Origin: Syntrophomonas sp. UBA4807
Lineage (GTDB): Bacteria > Bacillota > Syntrophomonadia > Syntrophomonadales > Syntrophomonadaceae
Length of the DNA: 6,228 nt
NCBI GenBank assembly: GCA_002402575.1
Contig: DHGD01000084.1
Coordinates: 1 to 6,228 of the forward strand
Direction of reading: 5' to 3'
Shown here in pieces: positions 1 to 4,306 of the stretch (position 1 is its first letter; each line of letters opens with the position of its first letter). The position numbers and the translations under genes are program-made. The notes beneath the pieces were generated by a model, which saw nothing but the letters and a program-made list of their open reading frames with translations, was not told the origin of the DNA and ran no database searches.

Positions 1-429
1 GCCAGCATTTCCGACGCTTATAGCCGGGGAATTGTAAATACTCTGGTAAACGCCTGCCTTTGGCTGATGGGATTGAGTATCCCGGAGCCAGCCAGGATAC
101 GACTGGTAAACCACATCGACAGTGTGGCCCGCGAATATATGCATGGCGTGATTTTTATGGCGCTGGCTATGTTGGTGCAGTATGCGGCGCTATCAGGCGC
201 GGTTATGCCCAGGAAAGCGGCAGTAATCACCATAGCGGTATGCCTGACCTACGGATTGGGCGATGAAATCCACCAACTGCTGGTGCCAGGCAGGAGTTTT
301 CAGGTCAGCGATCTCCTCATGGATACCATGGGCAGCCTGGTGGGGATTGTCCTGGTGACCTGGAATTTCAGCCGTTGCCGCCATGTAAGGGCGCTAAAAC
401 AGGCCGATGCTGAATGCGGTCAGGACTGA
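1..429 (+). CDS. VanZ-like family membrane protein, 5'-truncated by the window edge
   Basis: The reading frame is open from base 1 to the TGA at 427-429, so the gene starts left of the window; the internal Met at 67 is probably not the start. Visible features match the VanZ-like family: a D-S-V-A-R-E-Y-M-H-G segment (family: D-K-x-x-H-F) leading into a hydrophobic helix, a second hydrophobic helix, then the hallmark G-x-x-DE-x-x-Q-x-x-x-PGR-x-x-x-x-x-D-x-x-x-D-x-x-G (GLGDEIHQLLVPGRSFQVSD) followed by a last hydrophobic helix and a basic tail. The protein is predicted to be a small integral membrane protein. VanZ itself gives low-level teicoplanin resistance, but most homologues have no known function and resistance should not be assumed here. 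It converges on the por operon and is not part of it. Confidence 0.85.
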   Translation, partial: ASISDAYSRGIVNTLVNACLWLMGLSIPEPARIRLVNHIDSVAREYMHGVIFMALAMLVQYAALSGAVMPRKAAVITIAVCLTYGLGDEIHQLLVPGRSFQVSDLLMDTMGSLVGIVLVTWNFSRCRHVRALKQADAECGQD

Positions 430-433
430 AATG

Positions 434-465
434 CTTATAGCGGCGCCGCGCCAAGGCGCCATAAG
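434..465. other. GC-rich inverted repeat (hairpin) after the VanZ-like gene
   Basis: CTTAT (434-438) and GGCGCC (442-447) are mirrored by GGCGCC (455-460) and ATAAG (461-465) around a 7-base loop, with AGC unpaired on the left arm. It begins five bases after the VanZ-like stop, which suits a 3'-end structure. There is no clear U-run on either strand, so it is not called as an intrinsic terminator. Because GGCGCC is itself a palindrome, other foldings are possible. Confidence 0.45.
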
Positions 466-551
466 ATATAAAACCAGCTCAAAGGGCACGTCCTTCTTTA
501 TTGATTTTTCAGAACGCGCTAATTGCAGCCTGATGATTTATGTCCAGTGAT

Positions 552-585
552 TTAAAACCAAAAGGGACGGCTGCTGAACCGCCCC
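552..585 (-). terminator. Rho-independent terminator of the porCDAB operon
   Basis: Read on the minus strand, GGGGCGGUU (585-577) pairs with AGCCGUCCC (572-564) over nine base pairs (two G-U pairs) around a CAGC loop. It is followed directly by UUUUGGUUUU (563-554). It sits about 55 bases past the porB stop and ends the por transcript before the convergent VanZ-like gene. Confidence 0.85.
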
Positions 586-606
586 TGGGGGATTAAGCGC
601 TTGTCT

Positions 607-622
607 CGGCAACGATTTGCCG
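607..622 (-). other. Small perfect hairpin in the por 3' untranslated region
   Basis: CGGCAA (607-612) and TTGCCG (617-622) form a perfect 6-bp stem with a CGAT loop, between the porB stop and the operon terminator. There is no U-run next to it, so it is not a terminator alone. It may be an RNA-stability element or chance. Confidence 0.4.
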
Positions 623-640
623 GTCCTTGCTGCGGATAAA

Positions 641-1579
641 TCAAATGAAAATTTTGGCCCGTTCCCGCATGAAAGCGATTTCACGGTCTACGTCACCTTG
701 AATTTCGGCAATGCGCTCTTTAGCGTCCGGGCCTTGCAAGAGGCGGCTGAAACGGCCTTGCTTCATTAAGTATTCGTCCACCGCTTCCGGGTTTTTTTTG
801 CCGCTGATGAACTGCGCGGTGGGATTGTTAAAGGTTATTCTGCCATTATCCGCCTCCCACAACAGCCAGGCGCCGCTGCGCACCGCCATGCGGCTCAACT
901 GTACGGTGTCGGCCATGTCGAACTGCCAGCCCAGGTAGCAGGGGGCCAAGATTTCAATGTATTTCATGCCTTTGATGCTTTTGGCTTTTACCACTTTATC
1001 GTACAGGTCTGCGGGGTAAGCCACGGTGGCGGTGGCCACATAGGGTATATTGTGCTCCAGCATCAACAAAGCCATGTTCTTCTTGGGCTGGCGCTTGCCG
1101 GTAGGGGTAGTGGTGGTAAAGGTGCCGCGCGGGGTGGCGCCGCTGCGCTGCACCCCGGTGTTGCTATAGGCCTCATTGTTGTAGCAAAAGTGAATGATAT
1201 TCTCATTGCGCTCGGCTGCGGCTGAGAGAGCTTGGAAGCCGATGTCATAGGTGCCGCCATCGCCCGCCCAGCTGAATACGGTGGGCAACTCGCCCTCAAA
1301 GCGGCCTTTCTCTTTCATTATTTCAACCGCATTGGTAATCCCTGAGGCCGAGGAGCCTGCGCTGGCGAAGGTGATGTTTATGCAGGGCCAGTTGTAGCCC
1401 AGCTTGGGAGTCATACCCATGCTGGCCACCGAGCAGGCGGGAGTCAGTAGCATTATAGCGTTGGGACCTAAGGCCTTGCCCACCATACGCAGGGCCATGG
1501 TGGCCGGGCAGCCGCCGCAAGCCCCGTTGCCGCTCAAAACCTGCTCGATATCCGGTAGTTTTTTAATACTGGTAGCCAT
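641..1579 (-). CDS. porB: 2-oxoacid:ferredoxin oxidoreductase, beta (TPP-binding) subunit
   Basis: This is the beta subunit (312 aa) of a four-subunit pyruvate/2-oxoacid:ferredoxin oxidoreductase, which carries thiamine pyrophosphate and the [4Fe-4S] cluster next to it. The TPP/Mg motif is clear: GDGG at residues 106-109 followed by NNEAYSNTG at 134-142. Cysteines C21 and C24 (ACGGCP), C49 (PACS) and C214 (APCYLGW) match the four cluster ligands of the PorB family. Length is normal for PorB. The start at 1579 is supported by AAAGGA on the minus strand, about 10 bases upstream. It is the last gene of the operon, 116 bp after porA, a larger gap than between the other subunits. Homology cannot separate pyruvate from branched-chain 2-oxo acids as substrate; the Leu-type T-box upstream makes a branched-chain role possible (inference). 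Confidence 0.95.
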   Translation of the reverse strand: MATSIKKLPDIEQVLSGNGACGGCPATMALRMVGKALGPNAIMLLTPACSVASMGMTPKLGYNWPCINITFASAGSSASGITNAVEIMKEKGRFEGELPTVFSWAGDGGTYDIGFQALSAAAERNENIIHFCYNNEAYSNTGVQRSGATPRGTFTTTTPTGKRQPKKNMALLMLEHNIPYVATATVAYPADLYDKVVKAKSIKGMKYIEILAPCYLGWQFDMADTVQLSRMAVRSGAWLLWEADNGRITFNNPTAQFISGKKNPEAVDEYLMKQGRFSRLLQGPDAKERIAEIQGDVDREIAFMRERAKIFI

Positions 1580-1620
1580 TCTTATCCATTCCTTTCATGG
1601 TTCAGCTTGTTATCGCTTTA

Positions 1621-1698
1621 GACTGGTGCATCCAGTGCCGCTTTTACGGCAGCGAAAGCGGAATAAAGTGCTGAAAGGGCGCGTGTAAGCGATTTTTA
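1621..1698 (-). other. porA-porB gap: in-frame coding-like tail after the porA stop, with hairpin
   Basis: After the porA TAA (1698-1696) the same frame stays open for 25 codons (1695-1621), reading K-S-L-T-R-A-L-S-A-L-Y..., Ala/Leu-rich, to a second TAA at 1620-1618. Inside it, CCGCTTT (1661-1655 on the minus strand) and AAAGCGG (1644-1638) form a 7-bp stem with a 10-base loop. No start codon or ribosome site supports a separate small gene. It could be a remnant of a longer porA C-terminus, an intercistronic mRNA structure, or chance. Confidence 0.3.
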
Positions 1699-2841
1699 TA
1701 GCACGCCGTTTTGCTCATCAATCATAGCGCGTATTTCTGCGGCCATGAAGCGGCGGGTCAAATCAATGCCGCCGATTCCCATTACCCGGTTTTTGACAGT
1801 CACATCGTTGCGCCTGCCAAATAATATACTTTTCAGTTCGGCAGCAAGAATGCCGCCGGGGTGGCCGAAATTATAGTTGCGGTCTAATACCATCACCTGT
1901 GCGTTCTTGGGCAAGGCTTGAATAATATCGTCGGCCGGGAAGGGAATATACAGGCGGGGGCGCAAAAGACCGGCTTTAATACCCTGCCCGCGCAGGATAT
2001 CTACGGAAAGTTTTAATTCCGCGGCCATACTATTGACTGCAAGGGCAACCACTTCTGCGTCTTCCAGCCGATAGGTTTCGATAGTGTCTCCGTCCCACAT
2101 GCCGGTGCAGTCCCGGTATTCCTGAGCCGCCTGCTTTACCAGGGGGACGGCGGCCATGATATCATCAGACAGCATTTGCCGGAAGGGGGCGTATTCAGCG
2201 GCCATGGTGACATTACTAAAGGACGAGGGATGAGCCGGGTCAAGCCGCCATTCCGGCTGATGCGGGGGCAGGAAGCGGTCGATATCTTCCTGCGCCGGGA
2301 TCGTAAGCGGCATCAGACAATGGGAAATGGAGAAGCCGTCAAAGTTCACCATAATCGGGATGTTGATCTGTTCGGCAACCCGGAAGGCCTGTAAAATAGT
2401 ATTAAATACCTCTTGATTGGAGGAGCAGTGATATTGTATCCAGCCGGTATCGCGCTGGGCAAATGAGTCCTGATGATCCGCCCATAGGGTCCAGGGGGCG
2501 AAAATACCCCGGTTGACATTGCACAACACCACCGGTAAACGGCCTCCCGAAGCCATATGCAATACTTCGTGCATATATAACAGGCCGTTGGCCGAGGTGG
2601 CGGTGAAAACCCGAGCGCCGGCCGCGGAAGCGGCCACGGCTGCGGCCAGAACGCTGTGTTCGCCTTCCACCGGGATAAAGCGGGCATGAAGGTCGCCGCT
2701 TTCAACCATACCCGCCACTGCTTCCATTATGCTGGTCTGGGGGGTAATGGGATAGCCGGGTATTACATCCACGCGGGCGCTCTTTACGGCCAGAGCAGCG
2801 GCATTGGCGCCGGTAGCCATTATAACTTGGGCTGTCTTCAT
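1696..2841 (-). CDS. porA: 2-oxoacid:ferredoxin oxidoreductase, alpha subunit
   Basis: This is the alpha subunit (381 aa from the chosen start), which contributes the pyrimidine-binding part of the TPP site and the substrate pocket. Family landmarks are YPITPQT at residues 30-36 (the Thr of YPITP contacts substrate carboxylate in characterised PFORs), VEGEHS at 58-63, TSANGLLYMHE at 82-92, and N-R...W-A-D-H-Q-D-S-F-A-Q-R-D-T-G-W-I-Q at about 110-136. The C-terminal domain has V-L-D-R-N-x-N-F-G-H-P-G-G near residue 320. The frame is open back to an ATG at 2928, but the ATG at 2841 is preferred: AAGGAGGAG (2857-2849) lies 7 bases upstream, the protein then begins M-K-T-A-Q-V-I-M-A-T-G-A-N-A-A as family members do, and only 4 bases separate it from the porD stop, implying translational coupling. 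Substrate is not settled by sequence. Confidence 0.95.
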   Translation of the reverse strand: MKTAQVIMATGANAAALAVKSARVDVIPGYPITPQTSIMEAVAGMVESGDLHARFIPVEGEHSVLAAAVAASAAGARVFTATSANGLLYMHEVLHMASGGRLPVVLCNVNRGIFAPWTLWADHQDSFAQRDTGWIQYHCSSNQEVFNTILQAFRVAEQINIPIMVNFDGFSISHCLMPLTIPAQEDIDRFLPPHQPEWRLDPAHPSSFSNVTMAAEYAPFRQMLSDDIMAAVPLVKQAAQEYRDCTGMWDGDTIETYRLEDAEVVALAVNSMAAELKLSVDILRGQGIKAGLLRPRLYIPFPADDIIQALPKNAQVMVLDRNYNFGHPGGILAAELKSILFGRRNDVTVKNRVMGIGGIDLTRRFMAAEIRAMIDEQNGVL

Positions 2842-2845
2842 GCGG

Positions 2846-3103
2846 CTACTCCTCCTTTTCCATAGTAATTGCGCCGGTAGGGCATTCCACCGCGCATACC
2901 CCGCAGCCTTTGCAGTAGCGGTAATCAATAGTTATTGCTTTGCGGTCAATAACCGCCTCCGGACAATAGACCCAGCAAAACTGGCATTTGGTGCATAGCT
3001 CATGGTTTACCACCGGCCGGTGCATGCGCCAGGAACCTGTATCCCCGCCAGCTCCTAACGTCGGCCAGGAAATGGGCCGGTAAGCTTTGGTGACTGATCT
3101 CAT
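2846..3103 (-). CDS. porD: 2-oxoacid:ferredoxin oxidoreductase, delta (ferredoxin-like) subunit
   Basis: An 85-aa 8Fe ferredoxin-type subunit that passes electrons from the alpha/beta catalytic core to external ferredoxin. Two complete [4Fe-4S] motifs are visible: CTKCQFCWVYCP (Cys 37, 40, 43, 47) and CKGCGVCAVECP (Cys 64, 67, 70, 74). Before them is GDTGSWRMHRP (residues 20-30), typical of PorD and absent from simple ferredoxins. Length is normal. The start at 3103 has GAAAGGA about a dozen bases upstream. The gene lies 39 bp after porC and ends 4 bp before porA, so the subunits are co-transcribed in the classic C-D-A-B order. Confidence 0.95.
   Translation of the reverse strand: MRSVTKAYRPISWPTLGAGGDTGSWRMHRPVVNHELCTKCQFCWVYCPEAVIDRKAITIDYRYCKGCGVCAVECPTGAITMEKEE
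2849..2857 (-). promoter_or_regulatory. Ribosome binding site that sets the porA start
   Basis: AAGGAGGAG on the minus strand lies 7 bases before the ATG at 2841 and overlaps the last porD codons. It decides for 2841 over the upstream in-frame ATG at 2928. Confidence 0.85.
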
Positions 3104-3142
3104 TTATCCCCATTCCTTTCACTAATTCAAATAAATACAGAA

Positions 3143-3685
3143 CTAACCGTCTATTTTCACTACTATATTGTAAGCCTTGCCGGCGGCGCCCAGGTTGCGC
3201 GCGCCGTTCTCCCCCGGCCATTTATTCATAATAGTCTGTGCCATGATATTTTGCGGGATGTTTAAAACCCGGCACACCGCGCCAAACAAGGGTATATTGA
3301 TATTAGGCCCGTCAGCTGAAAATAGGTCGGCTTCGCGGGCGATAGCTTCAGCGTCCACCTGCCAGGTAGGGTAGTCCTTTACCGCCATGGCAGCGGGAGC
3401 GTTGATGATGACGGTGCCGGACTCACAAATACCTTCAGCAACCGCCGCCTGCACTAATTTTTCACTCATTACCACTACATAATCGGGCAGATCGCATTGG
3501 CTATGCGCGTGGATAGCAGTAGGGGACATGCGCACCGCTGCCCGCACCGGGGCTCCACGGCGTTCCACCCCAAAGAAGGGCAAAGCCTGCCCCTGCTCAC
3601 CGTTTTCCAAGGCAGCCTGTGCTAACAGGTGAGCCAGGGTGACCGAACCCTGCCCGCCAAATCCGTTGATTCGAAGTTCTAACAT
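3143..3685 (-). CDS. porC: 2-oxoacid:ferredoxin oxidoreductase, gamma subunit
   Basis: This is the gamma subunit (180 aa from the chosen start) of the oxidoreductase. The N-terminus carries the family's G-x-G-G-Q-G (GFGGQG, residues 8-13). The second conserved block, G-V-E-R-R-G-A-P-V-R-A-A-V-R-M-S at 39-54, matches the family pattern (Y-G-x-E-x-R-G-G). The frame is open to an ATG at 3715, but the ATG at 3685 is preferred: GGAGGA (3696-3691) lies 5 bases upstream and the protein then starts M-L-E-L-R-I-N-G-F-G-G-Q-G as homologues do. It is the first gene of the operon and begins about 34 bases after the U-run of the T-box terminator, so it is the direct target of that switch. Confidence 0.94.
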   Translation of the reverse strand: MLELRINGFGGQGSVTLAHLLAQAALENGEQGQALPFFGVERRGAPVRAAVRMSPTAIHAHSQCDLPDYVVVMSEKLVQAAVAEGICESGTVIINAPAAMAVKDYPTWQVDAEAIAREADLFSADGPNINIPLFGAVCRVLNIPQNIMAQTIMNKWPGENGARNLGAAGKAYNIVVKIDG

Positions 3686-3690
3686 CGTAT

Positions 3691-3696
3691 TCCTCC
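3691..3696 (-). promoter_or_regulatory. Ribosome binding site that sets the porC start
   Basis: GGAGGA on the minus strand, 5 bases before the ATG at 3685, supports this start over the in-frame ATG at 3715. It lies downstream of the T-box terminator, so only read-through transcripts carry it. Confidence 0.85.
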
Positions 3697-3719
3697 ATTC
3701 TCCCCTGGTGATCAAATAT

Positions 3720-3758
3720 AAAAAACCCCTCGCTCAAAAATCCTGAGACGAAGGGTTT
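3720..3758 (-). terminator. T-box regulated intrinsic terminator
   Basis: On the minus strand AAACCCUUCG (3758-3749) pairs with CGAGGGGUUU (3732-3723) over 10 bp, extended by CUCA/UGAG (3747-3744 with 3736-3733) after a bulged U, with a short GGAUUUU-type loop. Six U residues (3725-3720) run from the stem end. Its 5' arm shares CGU and CUCA (3750-3744) with the antiterminator, so the two folds exclude each other. Confidence 0.95.
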
Positions 3759-3905
3759 AACTCCGCGGTACCACTCAAATTAACGGCTGCTGCCGTTCAC
3801 TCTCGGAGATAAGGGACAATGTGATCCTTTATCCGCTTCCGGGTAACGGTGGAAGATCCGTTCGAGCCTACTTTCATAAACGATTTCGGTCAAAGACTCC
3901 AGGAT

Positions 3906-3908
3906 GAG
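3906..3908 (-). promoter_or_regulatory. Specifier codon CUC (leucine)
   Basis: The codon is placed by the specifier-loop geometry: AGUA opposite GAA, then three specifier bases, one purine, then the helix to the K-turn. This gives CUC-A. Shifted readings would be UCA (Ser) or AUC (Ile). Ser is disfavoured because tRNA-Ser normally has discriminator G73, which does not match the UGGU bulge. Ile (A73) cannot be ruled out by the bulge alone. Confidence 0.75.
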
Positions 3909-4008
3909 TTCTGCTTGCCCCTTCGACCGCCTTACACCCGAGAGCGGTTCTCTGAAGCCCAAGACAGGCGTACTGTTTCCCATCATCATCTTTTGGTATA
4001 TAAAACTA

Positions 4009-4037
4009 ATTTTACTGACCGGACATTTTTCTGTCAA
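4009..4037 (-). promoter_or_regulatory. Sigma-A-type promoter of the T-box-por operon
   Basis: On the minus strand TTGACA (4037-4032, perfect -35) is separated by 17 bases from TAAAAT (4014-4009, -10 with one mismatch to TATAAT). The predicted start is near 4002-4000, just before stem I of the T-box. The promoter looks strong and constitutive, leaving control to the leader RNA. Confidence 0.85.
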
Positions 4038-4039
4038 CG

Positions 4040-4306
4040 ATTGGAACTATTGCCGCCACAATTAAAGCTTCATCGCCTTGTTAAGCTAATCAATCAAATA
4101 TGAATTACAGACAATATTACAATATTCGCCCTATTTCCTCAACTATAAAATATCAGCCGGAGCAAAATGGAGAAATTTTGCAATTATAACGTAAGCGAAT
4201 AAAGAACGCGGCAGAGCCGCTTAAGTGAGTGTATGCCAAGAAGCCGGGCGCAGATGAAATTCTTAAATGAATATTCGCGTCAAGAGCAGCGCCGTGACAG
4301 GTCGTT
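4040..4306. other. Gene-free spacer between the regulator gene and the por promoter
   Basis: I see no convincing gene here. The stretch is AT-rich. It holds a perfect tandem repeat of ACAATATT (4111-4126), the motif AATATTCGC at 4121-4129 and again at 4270-4278, its inverted core GCGAAT at 4195-4200, and a small GC hairpin at 4208-4220. I found no sequence with the GG-N10-GC spacing and flanks of a sigma-54 promoter reading toward the por operon. Confidence 0.5.
4196..4220 (-). terminator. Possible weak terminator after the sigma-54 regulator gene
   Basis: On the minus strand GCGGC (4220-4216) and GCCGC (4212-4208) form a 5-bp stem with a UCU loop, followed by the imperfect U-rich run GUUCUUUAUU. 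It lies about 90 bases past the regulator's stop codon. The stem is short and the U-run interrupted, so this is tentative. Confidence 0.35.

Larger units (their letters stand above)
3720..4001 (-). promoter_or_regulatory. T-box leader (tRNA-sensing riboswitch), probable leucine specifier
   Basis: A full canonical T-box precedes porC. Stem I: base AAAGAU/GUCUUU (3993-3988 with 3897-3892), K-turn GAUGA/GA, short helix UGGGA/UCCUG, loop-E pair AGUA (3974-3971) and GAA (3911-3909), distal AGAGA, stem ACCGC/GCGGU (3948-3944 with 3930-3926) and terminal-loop GGUGUAA (3938-3932; consensus GGUGNRA). The codon right after GAA is CUC (3908-3906), followed by purine A3905, giving a leucine specifier. 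An AACGG/CCGUU hairpin (stem II region) and an AACGGC/GCCGUU hairpin (3797-3782) follow. The antiterminator has UGAG/CUCA, bulge UGGUACC (3773-3767) and GCG/CGU; UGGU would pair with a tRNA ending A73-CCA. Known mechanism: uncharged tRNA stabilises the antiterminator and turns the operon on. Presence of a T-box is near certain; the amino acid is less so. Confidence 0.96.

Noticed and set aside
481..525. AAAGG...CCTT followed by T-rich DNA as a terminator for the VanZ-like gene
   Set aside because: The stem is only 4-5 weak pairs with a poor T-run, so it is not convincing.
2842..2928. 29-residue N-terminal extension of PorA from the ATG at 2928
   Set aside because: It lies inside porD in another frame, has no ribosome site, and the 2841 start has a strong site and matches the family N-terminus.
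3686..3715. 10-residue N-terminal extension of PorC from the ATG at 3715
   Set aside because: The ATG at 3685 has GGAGGA 5 bases upstream and gives the usual PorC N-terminus; the extension would cover that ribosome site.
4049..4063. Possible sigma-54 promoter on the + strand (TTGGAAC...GC spacing)
   Set aside because: GG-N10-GC spacing is met, but the -12 element reads CCGC rather than TTGC and it would drive transcription antisense into the regulator gene.
3780..4103. Open frames on both strands across 3780-4103 that could pass for small hypothetical proteins
   Set aside because: They lie across the T-box leader and its promoter. The RNA structure explains the sequence, and the frames have no ribosome site or recognisable protein features.
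4169..4183. TGG...TTGCA on the + strand resembling a -24/-12 promoter
   Set aside because: Only 9 bases separate GG and GC instead of 10, the -24 box is poor, and no gene follows in that direction.
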